Source: an uncultured Prevotella sp. (GTDB taxonomy: Bacteria > Bacteroidota > Bacteroidia > Bacteroidales > Bacteroidaceae). Taken from it: 64,000 nucleotides of DNA. Positions 17,481 through 26,914 of the stretch are shown one piece after another. The number at the start of each line of letters is the position of its first letter. Position 1 is the first letter of the stretch. Location: the NCBI GenBank assembly GCA_900317405.1, contig ONGP01000002.1, forward strand, positions 1 through 64,000, read 5' to 3'. The notes under the pieces were generated by a model. That model saw only the letters and a program-made list of their open reading frames with translations. It searched no databases and had not been told where the DNA came from. The translations under genes and the position numbers were made by a program.

Positions 17481-19016
17481 TTATTTTTTTTCTAACGTCT
17501 GTTTTATTTTCTGTTCGCGATGTTCTACGCGGACTTCTATTCCGAATTTCTCGTGGATATGCTCGGCCAGATGCTGAGCTGAATATACCGATCGGTGCTG
17601 ACCACCAGTACAACCGAACGAGAACATCAGGCTGGTAAAACCACGCTGGATGTAACGTCGCACATGATTGTCGGCCAGCTTATAAACCGAGTCGAGGAAT
17701 GTCAATATCTCGCCATCATCCTCTAGAAAACGTATCACGGGCTCATCCAAGCCGGTGAGTTTTTTATATGGCTCGTATCGGCCGGGGTTGTGCGTCGAGC
17801 GACAGTCGAATACATAACCACCACCGTTGCCGCTCTCGTCCTCGGGTATGCCGTTGCGATACGAGAAGCTGTACACCTTTACTACCAGCGGTCCCTGCGC
17901 ATCATACTTTGAGAATGTAGCAGGTCCGTCCTGCGGATGAGCCTTGTATGGGTTCATTTCGGTAGTCTTGTATCCGTCGGCACGGCTAGCCACCGTCTCT
18001 ATCTGCTGATATTGTGGCAGCTCTGTCAGCTGGCGCAGTATCTCCATCAGGTATGGATAGTGCCACTGTGTGCTGCTAGCCAGCAGTTCGCGCAGATTCT
18101 GTATGGCGGGCGGTATGCTCTCGATGAAGTGCTTTTTCTGTTCGAAATATCCACGGAATCCGTAAGCGCCAAGCACTTGTAGCGTGCGGAACAGCACGAA
18201 CAGCGACAGTCTATTTACGAAGTGGCGCACTGGTGGCACCTCGATATAATTCTTAAGCGAGTTGTAGTACTCATACACCAGTTCGCGACGCAGCTTGTGC
18301 GGATACTTAGCCGACGCCTGCCATAGGAACGACGCCACGTCGTAGTAGTAAGGCCCCTTTCGCCCACCCTGATAGTCGATAAACCATGGGTTGCCATCGT
18401 GGTCGAGCATCACGTTGCGCGCTTGGAAGTCGCGATACAAGAATGTGTCGCCCGGCTCCGATGTCAGGTCCTTCGCCATCAGTCTGAAGTCGGCTTCCAG
18501 TTTCAGTTCGTGGAAGTCTATCTCGGTAGCTTTCAGGAAACAGTACTTAAAGTAGTTCAGGTCGAACAGCACACTATCCACATCAAACTCAGCCTGTGGA
18601 TAACAATTGCTGAAGTCCAGCCCTACCGCACCACGCATCTGCATGTTGGGCAGTTCGCGTATAGTGCGCTTCAGCAGTTCCTGCTCTTTCAGCGTGTATC
18701 GTCCACCTGCTTCGCGTCCGCCACGGATAGCGTCAAACAGCGACATGCTACCCAGGTCAGTCTGCAGATAGCGTAGCTGGTCGTCGCTAGCAGCCAGTAT
18801 CTTCGGCACCGGCAACTGGCGCTTGCTGAAGTGGTTGGTAAGATAGATAAACGCATGATCCTCGTCGCGACTAGTGCCTATCACACCCACCACCGATTGT
18901 CCTTCGCGGTCAGTCAGTCGGTAGTAAGTACGGTTGCTACCTCCCCCCGGAATCTGAGCCACATTAGCCGGCTCATCCCCTTTCCATTCCTTATATAATT
19001 CTAAGAGTTTCTGCAT
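17481..19016 (-). CDS. APH-type sugar kinase fused to RapZ C-terminal domain
   Basis: 511-aa two-domain protein. Residues 1 to about 330 are an aminoglycoside-phosphotransferase-like kinase: G-rich loop GGGSNRTYYRL (24-34), catalytic YRDFQARNVML (D196, N201) and metal-binding IDYQGG (D214). These motifs are closest to the AmgK-type cell-wall amino-sugar kinases. Residues 376-503 are the RapZ C-terminal domain with GCTGGQHRSV (468-477); RapZ senses glucosamine-6-phosphate in enterobacteria. The RapZ P-loop domain is absent. The ATG at 19016 follows a TACCTTTG box; a longer frame from 19067 starts upstream of that box and is rejected. Likely in amino-sugar salvage or its sensing. Confidence 0.82.
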   Translation of the reverse strand: MQKLLELYKEWKGDEPANVAQIPGGGSNRTYYRLTDREGQSVVGVIGTSRDEDHAFIYLTNHFSKRQLPVPKILAASDDQLRYLQTDLGSMSLFDAIRGGREAGGRYTLKEQELLKRTIRELPNMQMRGAVGLDFSNCYPQAEFDVDSVLFDLNYFKYCFLKATEIDFHELKLEADFRLMAKDLTSEPGDTFLYRDFQARNVMLDHDGNPWFIDYQGGRKGPYYYDVASFLWQASAKYPHKLRRELVYEYYNSLKNYIEVPPVRHFVNRLSLFVLFRTLQVLGAYGFRGYFEQKKHFIESIPPAIQNLRELLASSTQWHYPYLMEILRQLTELPQYQQIETVASRADGYKTTEMNPYKAHPQDGPATFSKYDAQGPLVVKVYSFSYRNGIPEDESGNGGGYVFDCRSTHNPGRYEPYKKLTGLDEPVIRFLEDDGEILTFLDSVYKLADNHVRRYIQRGFTSLMFSFGCTGGQHRSVYSAQHLAEHIHEKFGIEVRVEHREQKIKQTLEKK

Positions 19017-19033
19017 AATCCTAATATATTTGG

Positions 19034-19041
19034 CTACAAAG
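19034..19041 (-). promoter_or_regulatory. -7 promoter box of the kinase-RapZ fusion
   Basis: Minus-strand TACCTTTG, 17 nt upstream of the ATG at 19016; it decides the start by excluding the longer frame. Confidence 0.65.
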
Positions 19042-19106
19042 GTACAAATAAGTGAGCAAAAATCCAAATTATTGAATCAAAAATAAACAAACTGGTTTTC
19101 AAAAGA

Positions 19107-19142
19107 AAAGTACCTAGAGAAAAAATGATCTCTAGGTACTTT
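19107..19142 (-). terminator. Rho-independent terminator of the glucokinase gene
   Basis: A perfect 14-bp stem (19107-19120 with 19129-19142) and 8-nt loop lie about 50 nt past the glucokinase stop. On the minus strand a TTTTCTTTTG run follows. Confidence 0.8.
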
Positions 19143-19191
19143 GCAAATCTCACAAAATTATATACAATTTCAGTATCATCTCGATATGGTA

Positions 19192-20178
19192 TTATACTTC
19201 CCAGCCGATGGCTGATGCACCTAGCACGGCTGCGCTGGCGCCATCGAGACCGCTTACCAGGAACTTGGCCTTGTTCTTGAAAATCTTAAGAACGTGGTCG
19301 TTGTATGCCTTCTCGATTGGCTTCATAATCAGATCGCCGGCCTTAACCATACCACCGAAGAAGATGAATGCCTCGGGTGATGAGAATGCAGCAAAGTCGG
19401 CGCAAGCCTCACCAAGCATCTTGCCGGTGAACTCGTAGATCTCCTTAGCCAGCTCGTCGCCCTTGCCAGCAGCGATTGACACGTCGAGCGATGTGATATC
19501 CTCTGGATTCATATCGCGCAACAGTGATGGACGGTCGGTCTTAGCAAGCAGCTCACGCGCTGTGCGAGCAACACCGGTGGCCGAGCAGTAAGCCTCGAGA
19601 CAGCCTGTGCGACCGCATCCGCAAGAGCGGCCTTCCTCGCCACGAACCATAGTAACATGGCCCAACTCGCCAGCAAAACCATCGTGTCCGTAAAGCAGCT
19701 GACCGTTGACTACGATACCAGAACCAACACCGGTACCAAGTGTGATAACGATGAAGTTCTTCATACCGCGAGCCACACCGTAAACCATCTCGCCGATAGC
19801 AGCGGCATTAGCGTCGTTGGTAAGTGCTACGGGGATATTGTTAAGACGCTCGCTGAACAGCTTAGCCAGGGGCACGATACCATTGTGAGCCCAAGGCAGG
19901 TTAGGAGCAAACTCGATAGTGCCGTTATAGTAATTGCCGTTAGGAGCACCGATACCCATTGCCTTAATCTTATCGATACCGCCCACCTGCTCGATGATTA
20001 CGTTAAGCACATCTACACAGGCGTCGACATAAGCCTCGGCTGTATCGTAGCCACCAGTCTTGATAGCTGTAGTAGCCTTGATATCGCCACGGGCATCGAC
20101 AATACCGAATACAGAGTTAGTACCTCCTAAGTCTAAGCCAATAACGTATGGCTTGAGAGCAGCATTTTGTTCGTTCAT
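19192..20178 (-). CDS. ROK-family glucokinase
   Basis: ATP-dependent hexose kinase, most likely acting on glucose, of the ROK family (328 aa). The phosphate-binding loop is GLDLGGTNSVFGIVD (14-28). The catalytic Asp is D122 in NDANAAAIGE, substrate-binding residues are in GELGHVTM (E171, H174), and the ROK zinc site CGCGRTGCLEAYC (C186, C188, C193) is complete. No helix-turn-helix is present, so it is an enzyme and not a ROK repressor. It is transcribed alone and closed by a strong hairpin. Confidence 0.92.
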   Translation of the reverse strand: MNEQNAALKPYVIGLDLGGTNSVFGIVDARGDIKATTAIKTGGYDTAEAYVDACVDVLNVIIEQVGGIDKIKAMGIGAPNGNYYNGTIEFAPNLPWAHNGIVPLAKLFSERLNNIPVALTNDANAAAIGEMVYGVARGMKNFIVITLGTGVGSGIVVNGQLLYGHDGFAGELGHVTMVRGEEGRSCGCGRTGCLEAYCSATGVARTARELLAKTDRPSLLRDMNPEDITSLDVSIAAGKGDELAKEIYEFTGKMLGEACADFAAFSSPEAFIFFGGMVKAGDLIMKPIEKAYNDHVLKIFKNKAKFLVSGLDGASAAVLGASAIGWEV

Positions 20179-20229
20179 AATTATAATAAGTTTATTAGTC
20201 GTTTAAAGATAAATTCTATTTTCAAGCCA

Positions 20230-20237
20230 CAAAATTA
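20230..20237 (-). promoter_or_regulatory. -7 promoter box of the glucokinase gene
   Basis: Minus-strand TAATTTTG, 51 nt upstream of the ATG at 20178. Confidence 0.45.
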
Positions 20238-20331
20238 ATAAAAAAACGGCATATCAATTGACTTTTTACGGAAATTAACCTTTATTTTATAAAAGAATGA
20301 CGAAAATCAAACGAATGAGGAAAATTTTTCG

Positions 20332-20339
20332 TAACTTTG
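20332..20339 (+). promoter_or_regulatory. -7 promoter box of the LysE-type gene
   Basis: TAACTTTG ends 8 nt before the ATG at 20348, so the earlier in-frame ATG at 20297 lies upstream of transcription and is not the start. Confidence 0.65.
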
Positions 20340-20347
20340 CGCCCGTT

Positions 20348-21013
20348 ATGCCAATTCATATACCAATAAATATATTAGACTTCATCTTCAAGGGTATGAT
20401 GATAGGAGTGATTGCCAGCGCACCGATGGGGCCTGTCGGTATCCTGTGCGTGCAGCGCACACTGAACAAGGGCCGATGGTTCGGCTTTGCTACAGGACTG
20501 GGCGCGGCTGCCAGCGATATCATCTATGCAGCATTCGCCGGATATGGAATGTCGTTTGTGATGGACTTTATCACCAACGACCAGAACCGTTTCTATCTGC
20601 AGATGGCCGGTAGTATCATGCTGCTGTGTTTCGGCTGGTACACATACCACACCGACCCTACTAAGAAGATGCACCAGAGCGGCAAGCAGCAAGGCTCATT
20701 CTGGTACAACACGTGGACAGCGTTTCTCGTTACGTTCTCTAATCCACTCATCATATTCCTGTTCTTGGCCATGTATGCCCAGTTTGCATTTGTGCTGCCC
20801 AACCATCCGTTTGAAATGATTGTGGGTTTTGCCAGCATCGTGGGCGGAGCACTGCTGTGGTGGTGGGGACTGACATGGCTGGTAGACCAGATACGTACTA
20901 AATTCGACACTTACGGCATCAAGTTGATTAATAAAATAATAGGCGTGGCTGTGATTATAGGCAGTATCGTGATGCTGCTCGGACTTACCACCAATCTGGT
21001 AAGACTGTTCTAG
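20348..21013 (+). CDS. LysE-family amino-acid exporter
   Basis: Inner-membrane exporter of the LysE/RhtB superfamily, 221 aa from the ATG at 20348. About six hydrophobic helices are visible. The first carries the family motif ASAPMGPVGILCVQRTLNKGRWFGFATGLGAA (broken here by a helix turn), and later FLVTFSNPLIIFLFLAMY gives the second hallmark. The transported amino acid cannot be told. Followed 21 nt later by a DUF4924 gene and probably read with it. Confidence 0.88.
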   Translation: MPIHIPINILDFIFKGMMIGVIASAPMGPVGILCVQRTLNKGRWFGFATGLGAAASDIIYAAFAGYGMSFVMDFITNDQNRFYLQMAGSIMLLCFGWYTYHTDPTKKMHQSGKQQGSFWYNTWTAFLVTFSNPLIIFLFLAMYAQFAFVLPNHPFEMIVGFASIVGGALLWWWGLTWLVDQIRTKFDTYGIKLINKIIGVAVIIGSIVMLLGLTTNLVRLF

Positions 21014-21034
21014 GCCACACATAAGTATATAATA

Positions 21035-21580
21035 ATGTATATAGCAAACGAGTTAAGAAAGAAGAACATTGCCGAATATCTGCTGTATATGTGGCAGATG
21101 GAGGACACAGTGCGAGCATTCGACTGCTCGCTACAACGCATTAAGCGCGAGTATATCGAGCGATTCGACTATACCGACGAACAGAAAGAAGAAGAGACCG
21201 ACTGGTTTGGCAATCTGATACGCATGATGAATCAGGAAGGATGCCGCGAGCAGGGACATCTGCAGATAAACAAGGTGACGATGCAGATGCTGACCGAACT
21301 GCACCAGCAGCTGTTGCAGAGCCCTAAGTTCCCATTCTACAATACGGCTTACTACAAGGTACTGCCATTCATCGTAGAACTGCGCAACCGCGGTGCTAAC
21401 AAGGATGAGAACGAGATTGAGACCTGTTTCAACTCGCTATACGGTGTGATGCTGCTGCGACTGCAGAAAAAGGACATTTCGCCCGACACCGCTCACGCTG
21501 TAAAAGAGATAACTACTTTCATCGGCATGCTGTCAGACTATTACAAGAAGGATAAGGAAGAAGGACTTAAGTTCGAGTAA
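21035..21580 (+). CDS. DUF4924 family protein
   Basis: 181-aa, predicted all-helical cytoplasmic protein of a Bacteroidetes family without known function. Recognisable family stretches are IANELRKKNIAEYLLYMWQ and PFYNTAYYKVLPFIVELR. No signal peptide or catalytic motif is seen. It lies between the LysE gene (21 nt) and rfbD (1 nt gap), so all three are likely cotranscribed. Confidence 0.8.
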   Translation: MYIANELRKKNIAEYLLYMWQMEDTVRAFDCSLQRIKREYIERFDYTDEQKEEETDWFGNLIRMMNQEGCREQGHLQINKVTMQMLTELHQQLLQSPKFPFYNTAYYKVLPFIVELRNRGANKDENEIETCFNSLYGVMLLRLQKKDISPDTAHAVKEITTFIGMLSDYYKKDKEEGLKFE

Positions 21581-21581
21581 T

Positions 21582-22430
21582 ATGAGAATACTTATTACAG
21601 GATGTAACGGACAGCTAGGAAACGAGATGCAGCTGCTGGAGAAGGAAAACCAGCAGCACACTTATTTTAATACAGATGTGCAGGAACTGGACATCACCGA
21701 CGAGCAGGCTATCGAGCGATTTGTAAGCGAGAACGAGATCGACGGTATAGTAAACTGCGCCGCATACACAGCAGTAGACAAGGCCGAAGAGAATCAGGAG
21801 CTGTGCTGTAAACTTAACGCTAATGCACCCGAATATCTGGCCAAGGCCATCGACAAGCGTGGCGGATGGATGATACAGATATCGACCGACTACGTGTTCG
21901 ACGGAACCAACAATCGTCCTTATGTAGAGATTGACCCTGTTTGTCCCAACAGTACCTATGGTCGCACCAAGCTGGCCGGCGAAGAGGCTGTGATGGTCAG
22001 CTGCAAGCAGAGCATGATTATCCGCACAGCGTGGCTTTACTCTACATTCGGCAACAACTTTGTAAAGACGATGATACGATTGGGTAACGAGAAGCCTGAG
22101 CTGGGCGTGATATTCGACCAGATAGGCACACCTACGTATGCTCGCGATCTGGCTGTAGCTATATTTGCAGCTATCAACAAGGGTATCGTGCCCGGCACAT
22201 ACCACTTCTCGAATGAGGGTGTCATCTCGTGGTATGACTTTACCAAAGCCATCCACCGCATAGCCGGCATCACCACATGCCACGTGCGTCCGCTGCACAC
22301 TGCCGAGTATCCCACTCCAGCTGCACGCCCCCACTACAGCGTGCTAGATAAGACAAAGATAAAGCAGACCTATGGTATCGAGATACCATATTGGGAGGAG
22401 TCATTAAAAGAATGTATTGAAAAATTATAA
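21582..22430 (+). CDS. rfbD: dTDP-4-dehydrorhamnose reductase
   Basis: NADPH-dependent reductase making dTDP-L-rhamnose for surface polysaccharide. 282 aa, standard length. The Rossmann motif is [15 protein letters not shown] (4-18). The short-chain dehydrogenase Tyr-Lys pair is in [14 protein letters not shown], preceded by the Thr in [11 protein letters not shown]. The thymidylyltransferase rfbA of the same pathway is 9 kb away on the other strand; rfbB and rfbC are not in this window. Confidence 0.94.
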   Translation: MRILITGCNGQLGNEMQLLEKENQQHTYFNTDVQELDITDEQAIERFVSENEIDGIVNCAAYTAVDKAEENQELCCKLNANAPEYLAKAIDKRGGWMIQISTDYVFDGTNNRPYVEIDPVCPNSTYGRTKLAGEEAVMVSCKQSMIIRTAWLYSTFGNNFVKTMIRLGNEKPELGVIFDQIGTPTYARDLAVAIFAAINKGIVPGTYHFSNEGVISWYDFTKAIHRIAGITTCHVRPLHTAEYPTPAARPHYSVLDKTKIKQTYGIEIPYWEESLKECIEKL

Positions 22431-22444
22431 TAGAAGGCAAAAAG

Positions 22445-24034
22445 ATGAATCAGGAGATAGAAAGAAGACGTACTTTTGCGATTATTTCGCACCCGGATGC
22501 GGGTAAGACTACACTGACAGAAAAGTTCTTGCTGTTTGGTGGACAGATACAGGTGGCTGGTGCCGTAAAGAGCAACAAGATTAAGAAGACAGCCACATCA
22601 GACTGGATGGATATCGAGAAACAGCGTGGTATCTCGGTGTCGACATCGGTGATGGAGTTTGACTACACACCCGACGGCAAGGATATAGAATACAAGGTGA
22701 ACATTCTGGACACCCCAGGTCACCAAGACTTTGCTGAGGACACATTCCGCACACTTACCGCCGTTGACTCGGCTATCATCGTGGTAGACGGTGCGAAAGG
22801 TGTAGAGACTCAGACACGAAAACTGATGACTGTGTGCCGCATGCGCAAGACGCCAGTAATCATATTCATCAACAAGATGGACCGCGAAGGCCGCGATCCG
22901 TTTGATCTGCTTGACGAGCTTGAGCAGGAGTTGGAAATCAAAGTCCGCCCACTCTCATGGCCTATCAATCAAGGAGCAAAGTTCAAAGGTGTATACAATA
23001 TCTACGAGCAGAAGCTGGACCTGTTTACACCTGACAAGCAGCGTGTGACGGATAAGGTAGAAGTTGACATCGACAGCGAAGAGCTTGACAAGCGCGTGGG
23101 CGAGGAAAACGCCGCCAAGCTGCGCGAAGACTTGGAACTGGTAGACGGTGTATATCCAGAGTTCGACGTTGAGACATATCGCGAGGCCGAAGTAGCACCA
23201 GTGTTCTTCGGTTCGGCACTGAACAATTTCGGTGTACAGGAGTTGCTTAACTGCTTTGTAGAGATAGCACCATCGCCACGCCCCACAAAGGCCGAAGAAC
23301 GCGATGTACAGCCAGAGGAGCAGAAGTTCACCGGTTTTATCTTTAAGATAACTGCCAACATCGACCCCAACCATCGTTCGTGTATCGCATTCTGTAAGGT
23401 TTGCTCTGGTAAGTTCCAGCGCAACCAGCCATATCTGCACGTTCGCCAGGGCAAGACCATGCGATTCTCATCGCCAACGCAGTTTATGGCTCAGCGCAAG
23501 AGCACCATCGACGAGGCTTGGCCAGGCGATATCGTAGGACTGCCCGATACTGGTGGTATGTTTAAGATAGGCGATACGCTGACCGAAGGCGAGAAGCTGC
23601 ATTTCCGTGGACTACCATCGTTCAGCCCTGAGCTGTTCAAGTATATCGAGAACGACGACCCAATGAAGGCTAAGCAGCTGCAGAAGGGTATCGACCAGCT
23701 GATGGACGAAGGTGTGGCACAGCTGTTTGTAAACCAATTCAACAACCGCAAGATTATCGGTACGGTTGGTCAACTGCAGTTTGAGGTTATCCAGTACCGA
23801 CTGGAGAACGAGTACAATGCTAAGTGTCGTTGGGAGCCAGTACACCTGTACAAGGCATGCTGGATAGAGAGCGACGATCCACAAGAGCTGGAAAACTTTA
23901 AGAAGCGTAAGTACCAATATATGGCAAAGGACAAGGACGGCCGCGATGTATTCTTGGCCGACAGCGGCTACGTGCTGAGCATGGCGCAGCAAGACTTCGA
24001 AAACATTAAGTTCCACTTTACATCAGAGTTCTAA
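22445..24034 (+). CDS. prfC: Peptide chain release factor 3
   Basis: Translational GTPase that removes RF1/RF2 from the ribosome after termination. 529 aa, the family's usual length. G1 loop [13 protein letters not shown] (about 17-29), switch [14 protein letters not shown]3 DTPGHQDF and G4 [10 protein letters not shown] are all intact, followed by domains II and III. The ATG is 14 nt after rfbD, and the stop overlaps the next start (TAATG). Confidence 0.96.
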   Translation: MNQEIERRRTFAIISHPDAGKTTLTEKFLLFGGQIQVAGAVKSNKIKKTATSDWMDIEKQRGISVSTSVMEFDYTPDGKDIEYKVNILDTPGHQDFAEDTFRTLTAVDSAIIVVDGAKGVETQTRKLMTVCRMRKTPVIIFINKMDREGRDPFDLLDELEQELEIKVRPLSWPINQGAKFKGVYNIYEQKLDLFTPDKQRVTDKVEVDIDSEELDKRVGEENAAKLREDLELVDGVYPEFDVETYREAEVAPVFFGSALNNFGVQELLNCFVEIAPSPRPTKAEERDVQPEEQKFTGFIFKITANIDPNHRSCIAFCKVCSGKFQRNQPYLHVRQGKTMRFSSPTQFMAQRKSTIDEAWPGDIVGLPDTGGMFKIGDTLTEGEKLHFRGLPSFSPELFKYIENDDPMKAKQLQKGIDQLMDEGVAQLFVNQFNNRKIIGTVGQLQFEVIQYRLENEYNAKCRWEPVHLYKACWIESDDPQELENFKKRKYQYMAKDKDGRDVFLADSGYVLSMAQQDFENIKFHFTSEF

Positions 24035-24618
24035 TGAAACAGGAAGACGATATAAGGAATGCCGTAGAGTGCATGCGCAAAGGCGGCGTGATACTCTACC
24101 CTACTGATACGGTTTGGGGCATCGGTTGCGACGCTACTAACGCCGAGGCAGTAAAGCGTGTATACGAGATAAAGCAGCGCGACGATTCTAAGGCACTTAT
24201 CTGCTTGGTGGATAGCGACGCACGCATGCAGCGCTACTTCCGCAATGTGCCCGACGTGGCTTGGCAGTTGATAGACAGTCTGAAAGAGGCTGAAGATGCA
24301 AAGCCAACAACACTGATACTTGACGGCGCAATCAATCTGGCACCAAACTTGATAGCCGAAGATGGCAGCCTGGGTGTTCGTATCACCAAAGAGCCATTCT
24401 CTAAAGAACTGTGCTACCGGTTCCAGAAGGCCATCGTTTCTACATCGGCTAACATCAGCGGAGAGCCTGCCGCACAGAACTACTGCGACATCGATCAGCG
24501 CATTATCGACGCTGTAGACTACGTATGCTGGAGTCGCCGACAGGAGCACAAACCGCACACCCCGTCAAGCATAATCAAACTGAAAGAAAACGGCGAAGTA
24601 ACAGTTATAAGGAAGTAA
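24034..24618 (+). CDS. L-threonylcarbamoyladenylate synthase (Sua5/YciO/YrdC)
   Basis: YrdC-domain protein of 194 aa that makes threonylcarbamoyl-AMP for the tRNA t6A37 modification. The start GGVILYPTDTVWGIGCDATN and the motif KQRDDSKALICLV are the usual substrate pocket; SLGVRI and the STSANISGEPA motif follow. The C-terminal Sua5 domain is absent. It shares one base with prfC (TAATG), suggesting coupling of two translation-fidelity functions. Confidence 0.92.
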   Translation: MKQEDDIRNAVECMRKGGVILYPTDTVWGIGCDATNAEAVKRVYEIKQRDDSKALICLVDSDARMQRYFRNVPDVAWQLIDSLKEAEDAKPTTLILDGAINLAPNLIAEDGSLGVRITKEPFSKELCYRFQKAIVSTSANISGEPAAQNYCDIDQRIIDAVDYVCWSRRQEHKPHTPSSIIKLKENGEVTVIRK

Positions 24619-26424
24619 GTGGAAACAACAGTAAAAGATAGAAGACCAGAGTGGCTGAAACGCCTGCACGACTGGCGTGTAGAGCATGTAAGCGAGAGGA
24701 TGTTTATGATCGTCCTCGCACTGTTGGTGGGTTTCTTTGCTGCTGTGGCCGCATTTGTGCTGCACTGGATAATCAACCAGATAGTGCTGCTGCTCACCAG
24801 TTCGTTTGAGCAGAGTCATGCCAACTGGCTATATTTGGTTTATCCCGTAGTAGGTATCTACTTCACATCGCTGTTTGTGCGCTATGTGGTAAAAGATAAC
24901 ATATCGCATGGTATCACACGTATACTCTACGCCATATCTACCAACAAGTCGCGACTGAAATCGCACAACTGCTGGTCGAGCGTGATAGCCTCAGCCATCA
25001 CCATCGGATTTGGTGGATCGGTAGGAGCCGAGGCGCCTATCGTGCTTACCGGTTCGGCCATCGGATCTAATCTGGGACAACTGTTTCATCTGGACCGCAA
25101 GATGCTGATGACGCTGGTAGGATGCGGTGCTGCCGGAGCTATAGCAGGTATCTTTAAGGCGCCAATAGCCGGACTGGTGTTTACGCTTGAGGTGCTGATG
25201 ATAGATATGACCATGTCGGCACTGCTGCCCATACTGGTATCGTGCGTGACGGCAACCGTGTTTACCTACATCTTCAGCGGCGATGCTGCCCTGTTTACAT
25301 TCCATCTGGACAGCGAGTGGAGCGTAGAGCGCATACCGGCTTGTCTAGGTTTAGGCGTGGCATGCGGTATGGTATCGCTGTACTTTATCCGTATGATGGG
25401 TGTTTGCGAGGACGTGTTTGCCAAGTTTAAAGACAAACCATACGTAAAACTAGCCATCGGCGGAACCACACTTAGCTTGCTTATCTTCCTGTTTCCATCG
25501 CTCTATGGCGAAGGTTACAGCAGCATAAATCTGCTACTGAACGGACAGAATGCCGACGACTGGAACCGAATACTTAACAACTCGATGTTCTCCGGACAGG
25601 GTTCGCTGTTGCTGGTTTACATCGCACTGGTGCTGTTTACCAAGGTAGTAGCAACATCGGCCACCAACGGTGGTGGCGGTTGCGGTGGAACGTTTGCACC
25701 TTCGCTGTTTATCGGATGCTTTACAGGATTTCTGTTCTCACGACTCTGGAACATCAACGAGATAGGCGTATACGTGCCCGAGAAGAACTTTGCGCTGCTA
25801 GGTATGGCAGGTGTGATGTCGGGTGTGATGCATGCCCCACTTACCGGTATATTCCTGATAGCAGAGCTTACCGGTGGATACTCGATGTTTATGCCACTGA
25901 TGATAGTCAGTGTGTGCGCATATATCACCATAAGCATATTCGAGCCACACAGCATATACGGTTCGCGACTGGCCAAGCAGGGCAAACTGCTGACCCACCA
26001 CACCGACCACGCTGTGCTGACACTGATGAATCTCGACTCTGTAATCGAACGCGACTACCTGGGTGTAGATCCTGATATGGAGCTGAATCAAATAGTAAAC
26101 AAGATAAGCCGCAGCCACTCTACGGTACTGCCAGTGCTGGATGCAGGTGGAAAACTGCTTGGAGAGATAGACATCATGAAGATAAGAAACGTGGTGTTCC
26201 GCATTGAACTGTATCACCACTTCAAAGCATCACAGCTGATGACAGACCCGAAAGCGATACTTAATGACGGTATGCAGATGCGACAAGTGATGCGTGCATT
26301 CGACCGCACAGGCGCCAACTGGCTGCCAGTACTCGACACCGAAAACCGTCTGAAAGGTTACATATCGCGCCAGCGCATATACACCATGTATCGCAAGATG
26401 GTCGCCGATATGTCAGAAGATTGA
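24619..26424 (+). CDS. ClC-family chloride channel/transporter with CBS domains
   Basis: 601-aa membrane protein of the ClC family. The ion-path motifs are GFGGSVGAEAPIVLTGSAIGSN, which retains the gating Glu, GIFKAPIAGLVFTLEVL, and GGGGCGGTFAPSLFIG. Two C-terminal CBS domains (about 475-590, for example STVLPVLDAGGKLLGEIDI and NWLPVLDTENRLKGYIS) probably regulate it. The GTG start abuts the stop of the preceding gene; the next ATG is 27 codons further, inside the conserved N-terminal region. Whether it exchanges protons cannot be decided here. Confidence 0.9.
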   Translation: METTVKDRRPEWLKRLHDWRVEHVSERMFMIVLALLVGFFAAVAAFVLHWIINQIVLLLTSSFEQSHANWLYLVYPVVGIYFTSLFVRYVVKDNISHGITRILYAISTNKSRLKSHNCWSSVIASAITIGFGGSVGAEAPIVLTGSAIGSNLGQLFHLDRKMLMTLVGCGAAGAIAGIFKAPIAGLVFTLEVLMIDMTMSALLPILVSCVTATVFTYIFSGDAALFTFHLDSEWSVERIPACLGLGVACGMVSLYFIRMMGVCEDVFAKFKDKPYVKLAIGGTTLSLLIFLFPSLYGEGYSSINLLLNGQNADDWNRILNNSMFSGQGSLLLVYIALVLFTKVVATSATNGGGGCGGTFAPSLFIGCFTGFLFSRLWNINEIGVYVPEKNFALLGMAGVMSGVMHAPLTGIFLIAELTGGYSMFMPLMIVSVCAYITISIFEPHSIYGSRLAKQGKLLTHHTDHAVLTLMNLDSVIERDYLGVDPDMELNQIVNKISRSHSTVLPVLDAGGKLLGEIDIMKIRNVVFRIELYHHFKASQLMTDPKAILNDGMQMRQVMRAFDRTGANWLPVLDTENRLKGYISRQRIYTMYRKMVADMSED

Positions 26425-26440
26425 TTCTATTTATATATAA

Positions 26441-26466
26441 ACAAGGATTTAAGGATTTTAGGATTT
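26441..26466 (+). repeat. Left inverted repeat of the GxxExxY cassette
   Basis: Begins ACAAGGATTTAAGGATTTTA and pairs with 26877-26902 with one mismatch. Confidence 0.8.
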
Positions 26467-26468
26467 AA

Positions 26469-26885
26469 ATGGATAAATTTGAGAAACTTCAACGCTTCAA
26501 TGAATTATGTAGCAAATATGAAGATATGACGTATCAGATTATTGGTGCTGCATTAGAAGTTCACAAGCAATTAGGATGTGGATTTCTTGAGGCTGTTTAT
26601 GGAGAGGCTCTGGAAATGGAACTTAAATCTCGTAATATTCCTTATGAGCGCGAAAAAATTCTTTCGCTGTTTTATAAAGGCCAAACGATGAAGCAGTATT
26701 ATGTTGCTGATTTTGTTTGTTATGACTCAATCATCGTTGAGTTAAAAGCTGTGGCCAAGTTAGAATCAATTCATGATGCACAAGTTTTGAATTATCTAAA
26801 AGCAACAAATATGGATGTTGGATTATTGATTAATTTCGGAGAAGAAAGTCTTACTAGGAAAAGATTATTCAATCTAAAATCCTAA
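26469..26885 (+). CDS. GxxExxY family protein
   Basis: 138-aa protein with the family motif GFLEAVYGEALEMEL, preceded by IIGAALEVHKQLGCG. A central strand-rich part (QYYVADFVCYDSIIVELKAV) has the D...E.K pattern of PD-(D/E)XK-type nuclease folds, and a conserved LNYLKATNMDVGLLINFG follows. The family is scattered across bacteria and its function is not established; a nuclease role is only suggested by the pattern. The gene is boxed by inverted repeats and AT-rich, unlike its neighbours, which points to acquisition as a unit. Confidence 0.85.
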   Translation: MDKFEKLQRFNELCSKYEDMTYQIIGAALEVHKQLGCGFLEAVYGEALEMELKSRNIPYEREKILSLFYKGQTMKQYYVADFVCYDSIIVELKAVAKLESIHDAQVLNYLKATNMDVGLLINFGEESLTRKRLFNLKS

Positions 26886-26902
26886 AATCCTTTAATCCTT
26901 GT
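26877..26902 (-). repeat. Right inverted repeat of the GxxExxY cassette
   Basis: Inverted copy of 26441-26466. It contains the stop codon of the enclosed gene and ends 12 nt before fmt. Confidence 0.8.
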
Positions 26903-26914
26903 AAAATTAAAATT

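Larger units (their letters stand above)
26441..26902. mobile_element. Candidate one-gene cassette: GxxExxY gene in inverted repeats
   Basis: The 26-bp arms at 26441-26466 and 26877-26902 are inverted copies differing at one base. Each is made of three AAGGATTT-type units. They enclose one ORF whose stop codon lies inside the right arm. The insert is visibly more AT-rich than the housekeeping genes on both sides. No transposase is present, so mobility, if any, would depend on another enzyme. Confidence 0.5.

Noticed and set aside
21615..22334. A 239-codon frame opposite rfbD
   Set aside because: Antisense shadow of a clear dehydrorhamnose reductase.
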